A stretch of DNA of 64,000 nt from Talinum fruticosum (taxonomy: Eukaryota; Streptophyta; Magnoliopsida; Caryophyllales; Talinaceae): positions 310,001 through 374,000 of the forward strand of contig JAITYX010000101.1 in assembly GCA_021018815.1 (NCBI GenBank). The letters run 5' to 3'. This document shows, in pieces, positions 43,903 to 55,919 of the stretch; the stretch's first letter is position 1; each line of letters starts with the position of its first letter. The position numbers were made by a program, and so were the translations under genes. The notes below the pieces were generated by a model. The model was given only the letters and a program-made list of their open reading frames with translations, was not told the origin of the DNA and ran no database searches.

Positions 43903-46116
43903 TGTAACACCCCATAGCCCACCCTACGAGTATTACATGCCGGGGTTCCCCAAGAGTAACCCTAAGGCTACTTAAGATCTCAACTTGGGGTTAATAATTT
44001 TCTTTTAGATTAGTGGAAGCACGTTTCTAGGTTTTCAAAGGTTTTTCTAAAAATTTCGGCAGAGTTTCCTCCGTAATATGGCTAATCCCATAGGCTTAAA
44101 GCCTTAACCCTACACGAAACACATTCATAAACTCAACGAGCCACATACTCGGAGCATCAACAACACAAGCTCAACGAACCACATGCTCGGAGTATTAACA
44201 TAGGGCTTTTATACTCATAGTCAAAACTTAAGTTCACATACAACCGATCTCTACAAACATCTTTACAAACAAGAAGACGAGAAAAACATGTAGTAAGTCA
44301 GCCATCTCCTATTACTTTGCTATTTCGAAAGCCAAAAGCCACTCTAAGAGTCTTACTTTTCTACCTGAAATGTTGGTGAGGTCATGAGCTCCACAAGCCC
44401 AGTGAATAACCCAAACCCAACCCCAGGTTTAACTTTGCACATTAATTCATTAACAAACACACGTAAGTTCACTATTCATTCATAACATGCGATTCGGATC
44501 ATACATGATTAAGATATGTAAGTTACTAAACTTATCCACTTATCGAGCGGTACATATGACATCAATTATTCATGAATTCAATCAGAACACAATTCATTCT
44601 TCTTTCTACGCAAGTGCGTCATAAAATCATTCATCAAGTAAGGCATTCATCATGTAAATCATATCTTACTTCTTACCGTATTAATTTCTTATGAAATCGG
44701 GATTCGTTCTTCTTCTCATTCTTCTTCTTGAGTTCAATTATGCATTTCATAAATCATTACTTCCTTCTTTTTATTCGTCATGCATAATCATTCGTTTCTC
44801 CATATCATAATTCTTTAAGTCTTCTTAGTTTCAAATGGAAAGAAGATTTATGTTATGCTCTAAACACCTAGTTCATGGAGCCAAAATAATTTGTGAGCTC
44901 GGTTCTCGGAGGAAAATAATTTGTGGCCTCGAGGCAAAATAATTCGTGGCCTCGAGGCTTGCCTCGGACTTTGAAGGACACATATTGTCAATAATTCATG
45001 GAAGCAAAACAATTCGAGCTTCGGTTGACGAGACACTTCTATGGCCATAGCTTCAGAGGGTTCTTTAATTCGTGGGGTCTTAGATTAATAACACAATCCT
45101 TTTCCCCTTCTTTAGTTCTTTATGTTTCTTATTTTCTTACTATTTTCTTATTACATCAACGAGGTACACGTAATTCGTATAATTCATGCTCAACACTTTC
45201 ATACGTTACATCTTCACAACTAACAATTCACATAACCAAGTTCCAACTCAAGTACAATCAATCTAATTCATATAGGTATGCTTATGTCATTTATAATCAA
45301 TTTACTTTAAAATAAACACATCATCACATAAACATATCAATTAGAATTTCTAATTATTGAATTTGTCGCTTCATGATTACGTATTATCGTGCATAGATGA
45401 TTTATGATTCTATAACTTTCCTCAAGCATTATGTATCTCTTAATCTAGCCATATAGCTTCTTAAATTCCAGTTCCTAACTCAATTACTCAATTACTTCCG
45501 ATTTTGCCCAAAACAGCACATTTTCACTCAAAAATCCATATCTTCCAATCTACTCATCCAATGCACACCAAAATTTACAGGAAATTGCTATAAATCATCG
45601 TGAAGCTACAGTAAAATTTTCAGGAATTGTGGGCAACTCATGAAAGCACAATGGTTCAGATAGTAGGTGTAATTATTGAAAAATCTGCACTCGAATCATG
45701 AATTTAATTTTCTGATTTCTCTCACTAATTCTATTCAAGCTATTTTCGTCAAATTCTCAATATACAGCTCAATAATCATGCTCAGCAATACTCAATCATC
45801 ATTAAATTCATGAATCGGACACCAAATTCGCAACATGCTTTTCAATTCGTGATTTGCAATTTTCATGAATTTAGGCCTCTAATTTCTACAATTTAAACCT
45901 ATGGTTTCCAATTTCATGAATCAATTTCAAGTTTAATCCACCTAATTCATTTTAATTCTAGAGGATGAATTCAAATTACTCACCTTGGATTCTTAGTGAT
46001 TCTAAGAATTTTAGTTTTGAATCGATTTCGAATTGGGTGTTTGATATTCATACTTTGCTTCTTCCTCCTCCCTTTTGGTCCCCTTTTCTTTTCTCGGCTC
46101 CCGCTTCTTCTTTCTT
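43903..46116 (-). repeat. Truncated TGTAA-type LTR, copy no. 3 (minus)
   Basis: On the plus strand it starts TGTAACACCCCATAGCCCAC, the reverse complement of the 3' end of copies 1 and 2. It contains the same tandem ~30 bp duplication (44136-44205), an acceptor-like TTTCAG|GTAG (boundary 44365/44364 on the minus strand) and a donor-like AAG|GTGAGT (boundary 45984/45983). Homology ends near 46116 in the purine-rich block, where H integrase sequence begins, so its 5' third is missing. It is clearly more diverged than copies 1 and 2. Confidence 0.75.
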
Positions 46117-47073
46117 CACTTACACTATTCCTCTTTTAGATTCTAGTCAAGATTTATCATACTTGAAAGCTTCTCCGAATGATGATTCATGGACATGGCA
46201 TCGTAGACTAGGTTATATCGGCATGCATAACATCAAGAAGCTTTTATCTCATAGATTAGTAAGGGGTTTACCTAACTGTGTATTTAAGAAAGATAAAATA
46301 AGTGAGGCATGCACAAAAAGAAAGCAAGTAAGATCATCTTTCAAACCAGTCAAGATTGTATCTACATCCAAAGTACTTGAATTGATTCATATGAATTTTT
46401 GTGGTGAAATTTCTAAGAAAATCTTAGGAGGTAAATCATTTGTGCTACTTATTATTGATGATTATTCACGATTTACCTAGGTGTGTTTTCTAAAGAACAA
46501 GAATGAAGTCTTCAAAGAGTTCACTGAGATCTGTAGGAGAATTCAAGTGGAGTCCGAGACTCATATAAGAAGAATTCGAACCGACCATGGAAGGGAATTT
46601 GATTACTTAGAATTTTCACACTTTTGTGACAAGAATGGCATCTCCCATAAACTTCTCATCATCAAGAACTCTTCAACAGAATGGAATAGTGGAGAGAAAG
46701 AATATAACTCTTGAAGAAATAGGAAAGACAATGATGATTGAAAATGATCTACCTTACTATTTCCGGATTAAGGCGATCAACATAGCAAATTATACACTCA
46801 ACGGATACCTCATCGGACCCATTTTGAAGAAGACACCCTATGAGCTATACAAAGGAAAGAAACCCAACATCTCCTACTTCAAACCATTTGAATGTAAATG
46901 CTATGTTCCTAACAATGGTAAGGAACATCCGACTAAGTTCATTGAAGGTCGGATAAAGGTATATTTACGGGTTACTCATCTCATAGTAAAGCTTATAGAA
47001 TTTTTAACAAGAGAACTAACAAAGTGGAAGAAAGTATCCACATTGTCTTTGATGAGATTGACCATGGCAGGAT
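46117..47073 (+). pseudogene. pol: H pre-integrase and integrase, degraded
   Basis: Zinc-binding N-domain with WTWHRRLGYIGMHNIKKLLS (46192-46250) and C-x2-C remnants. The first catalytic Asp is Asn (HMNFCGEI, about 46387-46410). A stop (TAG) interrupts YSRFT*VCFLK at 46478-46480. The second Asp is kept (RTDHGREFDY, 46577-46606), and the Glu too (NGIVERKN). A frameshift near 46640-46680 and another near 46940 follow. G interrupts the C-end after DEIDHG. An open frame from 45965 fuses antisense LTR sequence to this integrase. Confidence 0.84.
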
Positions 47074-50000
47074 CGAAGACTCAAACTCTGCATTTATATC
47101 ATTCGAGTACTATCAAGGAATCGGTACAAACCTCATCCCTTCTAGGTTTTGATTACAAGTCATTCCGAGTGTTATAGACACTATTCCGAGTGTTATAGAA
47201 ACTATTGCATATGTTTTCATTTGATTCCGATCGACTTAAAAGCATATTCTTGGTCATCAATTCACACCGATGCTTCGAGCCACTCGGACATCACTCAAAC
47301 TTATCGTATGTTCAAACAATCTCACTAACACTTTCAAACTAAGTTCGACTTCATGTTCCAAGTAAAAGTGAATTACGGCGTTAATTCAACTCTCTAAGTC
47401 AACATGTTTATTTGAACCGCTTTTGTCCGGATCAAGTACTTATACTCGACATTCTCTTTATAACTTGATTGAAGACTCGGACTTTACTCCGCACATTTCG
47501 AGTACTATCAAGGGAATCGGGTATACGACTTTCTCACTTATAGAGTTTTGATTCTAAGTCATTCTCTATACCTTAGAAACTTTTCCGAGTGATATAGTAC
47601 TTCCTCTAAGTGATATAGCAATTATTTCATGTATTTATGCATGACTCGTCTCGACTCAAAAGCATATCTATACTCACTTTTGTACGCTCGGTTCCGAGTC
47701 TCTCATCACTTTGAATTATCGCATGTTCAAATGACTAGTATTTGCATAACCGCACTCGAGTCCGACTTCATGTTACAGGTCTTATTCTCGTTAGAGTCGA
47801 GCTTCTAGTCCGAACCATGCTTAGTCTAGATCAAGTTTGTTTCACTCGATATTCTTTATTTAACTTGATTCTTGCTTAGACTAACTCGGATGGAATTTCG
47901 AGTTTCATAGATATTAGACTCGGAAAATTCCATTCCTTTTCCGACTCGAGATAATTAGTCACTTAATTATCTTAATTATGTTATTATCTCGTGTCTAATC
48001 TTGGACCAAAGTATTTTATACTTTGAGAACCAATTTGATTTACTTTTGTAGATTATTCAAACGAGGACACACTTTTTGAAATACAAAAGTAACCGAGCTT
48101 CAAAACGTCAAATCACCAGCGAGACAAGGCTTTTTCCACCTCTAACCTAGCCCTAAAAGACTATGTCGAGGCTGTTTGTTTCCAAAACTGGAAATCTACA
48201 AGACCAAGCTAAACGGTGGTTTCCACCTTATCTTTCAAGACACCACCAAGTGGTTTTGGGACTTCTAAAAGAGTCAAGAACCGTTGTTCAACGTTCATAT
48301 CTCAACGGATATTTTACGAGTAACTCGGAAAACCCTTAACAATGGGCACAAAGGACTCTCGGTCAGAAGATGGACTCAACGGCTAAGCTGCTTGGTCATC
48401 TATAAATAGAAGCCAACTCTCAAGACTTGAAGATTGCCGAATCTATTGTTAATATACATACTTGATCAAAAGTTATTGTATTCATTCTCAATCTTCTACT
48501 TACAACTCCTACTCGTAATTCATTATATTCCGAGTTGTAAGATCTTGTACTTAGTTACAAACTCTCTTCTTACTCTCTAAGTAAGGTCCCTTGACCGAGC
48601 TGTAAGGGTTAACTCAGCTCAATTGTCCCTAGCTGTAAGGGTTATCTCGGCTAGGAAGTACTAGATCGGATAAGGGAATTTCTAAATCTAGGAAAAACTT
48701 GTAAAGAGTTGTCTAAGGGAACAACTTGGGGTCAGTTAGTCTACTGTATTTTGTGGACTCAAAATAGTGGATTTGATTTCGTGCTTGGATTAGCACGGTC
48801 CGTGGTTTTACGCCTCGGGAGGGTTTCCACGTACTTTCGTGTCTTCACTTTCCGAGTACATTCTAGACTCGGACGGACTCAAAGTTTCGGTTTTATCCGC
48901 TTCTTTACTCCTCACTGCAATTCCGAGTTCATACTTTTCCGACCCTATTATAGACTCGGAATGCGCTTCGTTTGTCCCTTGCTCAAAAGAGTTTGATTTT
49001 CACAAAAATCTTCCACCACCCTATTCCCCCTCTAGGGTGACTTAGTCTCTTCTTGAGCAAACCTTCATTGATCTTTCCTTAGACTCGACTTAGATGGAAT
49101 TTGAGTTTAATGAATATTAGACTCGGAAAATTCCATTCTTCTAGGACTCGAATAATTATGCACTTAATTATCTTAATTAAATTATTATATGTACCTAATC
49201 TTGGACCAAAGTATTTTATACTTTGAGAACCAAAATTTGTTTACTTTTGTAGGTTATCTAGATGAGGTTATCTCAATTTTGAAATACAAAAGTAACCTAG
49301 GCTTTAAGTCGTTAATCACCAGCAGACAAGGCTTTTCTACTTCGAACCGGGCCCGGACATCGTGTCGGTGTTGTCCGTTTCCAAAGCTGGAAATCTTCGG
49401 TGCTAAGCTCAACGGTGGTTTCCACCCTACTCTTCGAGACACCACCAGTGGATTGGGACATCCTAAGGATTCAAGAGCCGTTGCACAACGTTCACATCTC
49501 AACGGATCTTTTACGAGTGACTCGAAGCATAACCATTACAACGATCACAAAGGACTTCTAATGAGAAGATAGTCACAACAGCTAAACTACTTGGTTATCT
49601 ATAAATAGAAGGCACTTCACAAGACTTGAAGATTGCTTGAACACATTTGTTGAAATTATATCTCTTTGTATAATACTCATTCAATCTTCTACTTACAACT
49701 CTTAGCTTGTAATTCACACTTTTACGAGTTGTAAAGTCTTGTAATTAGTCAAAAACTCTTTCTTACTTTTTGAGTATGGTCCCTCGACCGAGCTGTAAGG
49801 GTTAATTCAGCTTAGTTGTCCCTAGCTGTAAAGGTTACCTCGGTTAGGAAGTACTAGATCGGATAAGGGAACTTCTAAGTCTAGGAAAACTATGTTAGGA
49901 ATTGTTTAAGGGAGCAATTCGGTTGAGTCGATCTCATCGTATTTTGTGGATTCAAATTAGTGGATTTGACTTAGGGCTTGGATTAGCACTGGCCGTGGTT

Positions 50001-50176
50001 TTCCGCCCGAGGAGGGTTTCCACGTATTTACGAGTTCACACTTTTTGAGTCCAATCTAGACTCGGATTATCTTGTTTATTCTTTTCAAGTAAAAAGATTC
50101 TAAGTTTGTTCAAATTTCCTCATCACCCTATTCACCCCCTCTAGGGTGACTAAGACTCTCCAAGAGCAAACCTTCA
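47074..50176 (+). repeat. G 5' LTR (type II), interrupted
   Basis: Starts CGAAGACTCAAACTCTGCAT (first base C for the usual T). It is broken at 47469/47470 by a type I solo LTR, resumes at 49073 after the target repeat and ends GAGCAAACCTTCA. Two ~21 bp tandem units (CCGAGTGTTATAG core) lie at about 47165-47207. The TATA box TATAAATAG is at 49600-49608. Confidence 0.92.
47470..49067 (+). repeat. Solo type I copia LTR inside the G 5' LTR
   Basis: 1598 bp, TGAAGACTCGGACTTTACTC...GAGCAAACCTTCA, flanked by perfect TTGAT repeats (47465-47469 and 49068-49072). No internal region follows, so unequal recombination between the LTRs of an inserted F-type element most likely left this single LTR. TATAAATAG at 48401-48409. 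Very similar to the F LTRs. Confidence 0.94.
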
Positions 50177-50178
50177 AT

Positions 50179-50190
50179 TGGTATCGAGCC
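50179..50190 (+). other. G primer binding site
   Basis: TGGTATCGAGCC, the same one-base-shorter form as in F, two bases after the LTR end. Confidence 0.75.
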
Positions 50191-50235
50191 TAGCCTTTCA
50201 GAAAGGATCCAACAATCCAAAGGTCTAATGATCAA

Positions 50236-52030
50236 ATGGCTCGAGAATAATGGAGAGTTCGATGAAGAAAGATCTTCCAACGAGACCACCAAAGTTCAAA
50301 GGATCAAATTTCGTGCACTTGAAAGAAGCTCTTGGAATGCTTTCTATTAGATCACGATGAAGATGTTTGGAATATCATACCACAAGGCAATTACATTCCA
50401 ATAAAGATGGAAGATACAAGACTCGTGCCTAAAGCAAAGTTCGAGTACACCACTGAAGAGCAGAAAAGTTCGAAAGAACATTAAGGCGATGAACATTCCG
50501 ATGTGCGCCATCGGCTTAGAAGAATACAATAGAGTGTCAACTCGTGACACGGCAAAAGATGTGGCGAGATACTCTTATCAACACATATGAAGGAACCAGC
50601 CAAGTAAGACATGCAAAGATAAGCCAATATCTTCACAAATATGAGTTGTTCAAGATGGAGCCGGAAGAAAACATCACTCGGATGTTCATATGCTTCATTG
50701 AGATTACAAATGATCTCAAATCTCTAGGTAGAAAGATATCCCATGAAGAAATGTGCGAGAAAAATTCCGAGAAGTCTACCCAAGAGAATATGGGGTCCAA
50801 AGGTAACCGCCATCGAGGAAGCTCGGAACCTCTCTCTTCTAAAGCCGGATGAACTTATTGGGAAGCTACTTACCCATGAAATCCATCTAGAAGAAGAGGA
50901 TGTCGAGGTCAGCACTAAGAAGAATATTGCGTTGAAGGCCTCGTAAAGTAAAGAAGAGAATCTAAGTTCCTCGGATTTAGAAGAAGATCCCATGGCACTC
51001 ATCGCTCGAGGCTTCAACAGAGTGATGAAGCACAAGAAATGGGAGAAAAAGCCAAGAGAAGAGTTCTACAAGAAAGACAAGAAGGATAGAAAAGGTAAAC
51101 ACTCTTCCCCTTCAAAGTTATCTTTAACTAAGAACTCTAGCAGTTTTGAATGTGGCGACGAAGATCATATAATCAAAGACTATCCAAGGAGAAAGAGGGA
51201 AAGAAAGAAAAAGAAGGTTATGATGGCCACATGGAGTGATGAAGATTCATCTGAAGAAGATGAAGACTCGAGAGGACTCAAAGTATCCGATGGCACTATC
51301 GGACTCGGAAGCTGAATGCGAGTCGGACTCGACCACTCGGACAACGAGGAGACAAATCCCTAGGAGGTAATTGAATACTTCCTTAAGTTTTCCAAAGTTG
51401 ATTTAGCTAAATATATTTATACTTTGGAAAAAAAAGTCCAATTCCGATTCCTCTCAATTTAAAGAACAACTTGAGTCTATGACTTCGAGAGCATTTCTTT
51501 GAAAATGAATTGGAAAAACTGAGACTTACTCTAAGAGAACTCAAGGCTAGTACTCAAGCTAATGAGGCCGAGTCCGAGACACTCGAAGAGAAAATGAGCA
51601 TCTAAAACAAAAGCTCAATGAGTCTCAAGAACTTGTTTTGAAGTTCACTCAAGGTCGGAAAAACCTTGACATGCTCTTTGGCTCTCAATGTCTCCTTCAA
51701 GAAAGAAGGACTTGGTGTTAACAAAGAGGAGGAATCTAATTCCTACTCGGATCTTTTCAAAAGGATTCTAGAACTGTAAAGTTCGGGAAGGCTGAGCACA
51801 GACTCCATTCATAAAAATGAAAGAAGGACTGAGCCTGGACCAGCTTACAGGAGAAAGCCCTCTCTACTCGGTTTATAAAAGAAAAGATTTTCAAAAGAAA
51901 GAGACACGGACTCGGTTTTCGAAAAGGAAGACTTAGAATCATACTAAACCCAAAGTTATTCAAATCGGGTTCCCAAGAGTCTTCTTCCTCGAAAAGGACC
52001 ACGATACAGGGAGTTACTCGGGTTCGTTAG
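50236..52030 (+). pseudogene. gag: G gag, degraded
   Basis: The start is ATG at 50236, but the next codons read GCT CGA GAA TAA. The copies in F and A2 have GCT CGT AAC there, so an extra base gives an immediate stop. Central part: NITRMFICFIEITNDLKSLG (50670-50730), DELIGKLLTHEIHLEEEDVE (50848-50908). Nucleocapsid: a basic KKPREEFYKKDKKDRKGKH, then SFECGDEDHIIKDY (51142-51183), with Ser for the first Cys and Tyr for the last. Basic RKRERKKKKVMMATWSDED follows. Coiled-coil-like part 51380-51650, basic linker 51830-51930. Confidence 0.85.
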
Positions 52031-52039
52031 AGGAAGTGA

Positions 52040-52400
52040 GAAGGGTTAGTGTGTTTCGACTTGCGGGTAACTAAGAAAAGGACAAGAGGTCATTGGTACC
52101 TAGACGGTGGATGCTCACGCCACATGTCAAGAGATTCAAGACTCTTTTCGAGTTAGAAGATTACAAGGGAGGCAAAGTCACCTTTGGAGATGACAGTAAA
52201 GGCAAGATAGTTGGGATAGGCAAGATTGGAAAAGGAGACAATCTGCTCGGCCTAGTCTACCTTGTCAAGGGATTAAAGTACAATCTACTCAGCATCTCTC
52301 AATTGTGTGACAAAGGTCAAGAGGTAAGATTCACTCGGACAAATTGCTACATTTCGATGAAACTACCAAGGAGACTAAGCTCTCGGGTAAGAGATCAGGT
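52040..52400 (+). pseudogene. pol: G aspartic protease region, degraded
   Basis: The active-site segment at 52094-52128 encodes WYLDGGCSRHM in one frame (D-G-G for D-S-G), though the frame is shifted against what follows. KGGKVTFGDDSKGKIVGIGK (52167-52226) and YLVKGLKYNLLSISQLCDKG (52259-52318) are well kept, then QEVRFTRTNCYI. This is the best-preserved protease C-part in the window. Confidence 0.82.
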
Positions 52401-52429
52401 AATACCTACACTATTCCTCTCTCGACCCA

Positions 52430-53400
52430 AGTCGAATATGTCTTGCTTAAAAGTATCCTTACATGATGAATATTGGACATGGCATCGTAGACTAGGCCAT
52501 GTTAGCATGCACACCATCAAAAAGCTTGCATCTCATGGTTTAGTTAGAGGATTGTCTAACTGTGCATTTAAGAAAGATAAATTATATGAAGCATGCACAA
52601 AAGGGAAACAGATCGGATCATCTTTTAAATCTCTCAAAATTGTTTCCACATCCAAAGTGCTTGAAATATTGTATATGGACTTATGTGGTGAAATCCTGTC
52701 AAGAGTCTCGAAGGTAAATCATATGTACTTGTGATTGTTGATGACTACTCATGATTTAGCTGGGTTTGCTTTCTTAAGCATAAAAATGAAGCTTTCAAAG
52801 AGTTCAACAATCTCTACAGGAAAATTCAAGTTGAGTCTAAGACTCGAGATCACAAGAATTTGAACTAACCATGGAAGGGAGTTTGATTACTCGGAATTTG
52901 CAGAGTTACGTGATAAAAATGATATTTCCCACAATTTCTCAACACCAAGAACTCCTCAACAGAATGGAGTAGTGGAGAGAAAGAATCAAACTCTTGAAGA
53001 AATAGGAAGGACAATGATGATTGAACATGATCTACCTTACTATTTCACGGGCTGAGGCGATCAATACAGACAAATTACACTATGAACAGATGCCTCATCA
53101 AACCCATCCTAAAGAAAACTCCATATAAGCTCTACAAAGGGAAGAAACCCAACATTTCATACTTCAAACCCTTTAGATGTAAATGTTATGTTCATAACAA
53201 TGGTAAGGATCACCTGACCAAGTTTGATGCTCGGTCGAGATGAAGGTATCTTTCTTGGTTATTCATCTCATAGTAAATCATATCGCATTTTCAATAAAAG
53301 AACTAATAAAGTGGAAGAAAGCATCCACGTTGTTTTTGATGAGATTGATCAGGGAAACCAAAGTGAGTCAACATTCTCGGATCCGAAGCTCGGTCAAGAT
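52430..53400 (+). pseudogene. pol: G integrase, degraded
   Basis: N-domain: WTWHRRLGHVSMHTIKKLAS (52477-52535) and YEACTKGKQIGSSFKSL. Core: ILYMDLCGEI with the first Asp (52667-52698), followed by a frameshift after KSLEG. The second Asp is Asn (AACCATGGAAGG near 52866, N-H-G-R). Glu is kept in QQNGVVERKNQTLEEIGRTM (52960-53020). C-part: KLYKGKKPNISYFKPF (53128-53175), GIFLGYSSHSKSYRIFNKRT. Several shifts. Both the Asn and the frame breaks would inactivate it. Confidence 0.87.
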
Positions 53401-55249
53401 GATGATCTTGCTTGAAGATAAGCTCAAATAGAGTCATGGAAAAGCAACTCAAAACAAAGTAACTCAGAATACCATGACTCGGAATGAATCACCTCAAGAG
53501 CCAGCTCAGAATGCTGAAGGTCAATTAGATAAGCAAGCTCAATCGGATCGGACCTCGAAGATCAACCAATTCAGCCTACAAACCTGGTGAACCAAAGAAC
53601 AGGTGGAGCATTCAAATATGCCTCAAGTCACCCACTCGAAAACATCTTGTCGACATTAACGAGTGGGGTAAGAACTTGTTCTTCTTTGCAAAATCTATGT
53701 GCATTCACTGCATTCATATGAATAACTGAACCTAGAAATGCACTAAAGGCCCTAAATGAACTTGAATGGGTAGAGGCCATGCAAAAGGAACTTAATTAAT
53801 TTGAAAGAAACCAAGTCCGAACTCGACCAAACGACCTTTTGACCACCCAGTCATATGAACCAAATGGGTTTTCAAGAACAAACAGGATGAAGTTGGGTTG
53901 GTAGACGAAATAAGGCTAGACTTGCGGCTCAAGGTTACAATCAAGAAGAAGGAATTGATTGTGGGGAAACCTTTGCACCAGTGGCTAGGATTGAAGAAAT
54001 TAGAATCCTATTGCCATTTGCATCAAGCATGAATATTAAATTATATCAAATGGATGTTAAATGTGCTTTTCTGAATGGTTTCATTCAAGAGGAAGCCTAT
54101 GTTAAGAAACCCCTGGATTTGAAAACTCAAAATTTCCAAATCATTTTTTCAAATTGTAAAAAGCTCTTATAGTCTTCAACAAGCTCTCGGAGCTTGGTAT
54201 GCAAGACTAAGCGGTTTCTTGGTTGAAAATGATTTTAAAAGAGGTCAGATTGACAAAACTCTTTTCATCAAAACCAAAGGGAAAGACTTTCTTATCGCTC
54301 ATATCTATGTAGATGACATAATTTTTGGAGTTACTAATGAAAATCTCTGTCGAGATTTTTACGAGTTAATGAGACAGGAATTCCAAATGAGCATGATGGG
54401 AGAACTCAATTTCTTCCTTGGTATACAAATCAAGCAAGATAAAGATGGCATCTATGTCCATTAATCAAAGTATACCAACGAGTTCGTTGAAGAAGTACAA
54501 ACTTCAAGATGCAAAACATGCAGCGAACACCAATGAGTAGCGAGGATAAAACTAGACTCGGACGAAAAAGGTAAAGCGAGTAGATCGAAACTCTATCGAG
54601 ATATGATTGGATCTCTGCTATATCTTACTTCCGATAGGCTAGACATAATGTTTAGTGTATGTCTGTGTGTAAGATTTCAAGCTAATCCAAAAGAATCACA
54701 TCTCACTATGGTGAAGAGAATCTTTAGATATCCGCGGGGACTCGGAATCTAGGTCTATGGTTCTCAAGAGACTCGGAACCGACTCTCACTAGATACTCGG
54801 ATGCTGACTATGCTAGATACAAGGTGGATAGAAAGAGCACCTCGGGAGCATGCACATTTCTAGGCCAATCCCTTATATCTTGGCACTTAAAAAGCATAAC
54901 TCGAGTAGCTCTATCAACTGCTGAAGTCGAGTACATTGCAGCTGGAGCATGTTGTGCTCAGATTCTATGGATCAAACAATACTTGAGAGATCTTGGACTT
55001 TCATTCAAATCAATTCCAATCAAGTGTGACAATCAAAGTGCAATCAGCATCACTAAGAATCCAGTTCGGCACTCAAAGACAAAGCATATTGAGGTCGGGT
55101 ATCATTTTCTAAGAGACCATTCCGAGAAAGGTGATATTGAACTTGAATTCATTCCTACGAAACTTCAACTGGGTGATATCTTTACTAAGCCACTTAGTGA
55201 GGATCGGTTTTGCTTTATTATGAATGAACTTGGAATTATTAATGCATGA
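53400..55249 (+). pseudogene. pol: G linker, reverse transcriptase and RNase H, degraded
   Basis: The linker (53400-53640) ends in a RTGGAFKYASSHPLENIL-type stretch. [22 protein letters not shown] (54031-54090), a stop in the ALYGL region near 54170, then IDKTLFIKTKGKDFLIAHIY (54249-54308) and intact YVDDIIFGVTNEN. RNase H is one long open stretch, 54824-55249: DRKSTSGACTFLGQSLISWH, VEYIAAGACCAQILWIKQYL, KCDNQSAISITKNPVRHSKT, ending FTKPLSEDRFCFIMNELGI. RNase H here is close to intact. Confidence 0.9.
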
Positions 55250-55485
55250 TTATGTGCTTTTCTAAGTGCAATTACCTTGCATGATTATGTGTTTTATGTC
55301 TCACTTATGTGTCTTAATAACAATTAGTTCGGTTGACCCGGTGATACTGAGCTAGAAGTTATTATCCGCTGCGGTTTATGAGTGATTCAGAAATTCTACT
55401 GAGTCGGACTCGGTTTTAAGAAAATGGACATCAAACTTCGAAATCATCTCTAGATTAGTGGAGAATTTCGAAATTTCTTTTAAAA

Positions 55486-55494
<9 letters not shown>

Positions 55495-55545
<51 letters not shown>

Positions 55546-55684
55546 CGATCGGAGAACTAGCCGGTAGAAGACAAACACTAGAATTCTAAGCTGTTGGAAA
55601 GCGAAACAGTCACCCTGGTCCGAGGCAACCGTTGGAGAGTTGGGTCGAACGGATATTGAAGGACATATTTTTCGCTATAAATAG
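55495..55684 (+). promoter_or_regulatory. G putative ORF3 promoter
   Basis: A long CT tract (about 55495-55541), the shared block GGGTCGAACGGATATTGAAG, and TATAAATAG (55676-55684), 244 bp before the ORF3 ATG at 55920. The leader is CT-rich and contains CTCAAGTAAGC. Confidence 0.6.
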
Positions 55685-55919
55685 CATCCATTTTCCTTCA
55701 TTTCGCTACTTTACTATCTACTCATTCACACTCTCGCATACTAGCTCTCAAGCAAGTTCAATGTTCTCAAGAGCGAACCTTCACTCTCAAGCAAGCAAGA
55801 AACATCTCAAGTAAGCAAACCTTAAGCTCTCAATACTCCCTTTTTTTCTCTCTCTTCAAGCTCTCTCTTCGCTCTCTCTCAAAGTTCATCTCTTTTCTTC
55901 TCAAAGAAACTCCCTAACT

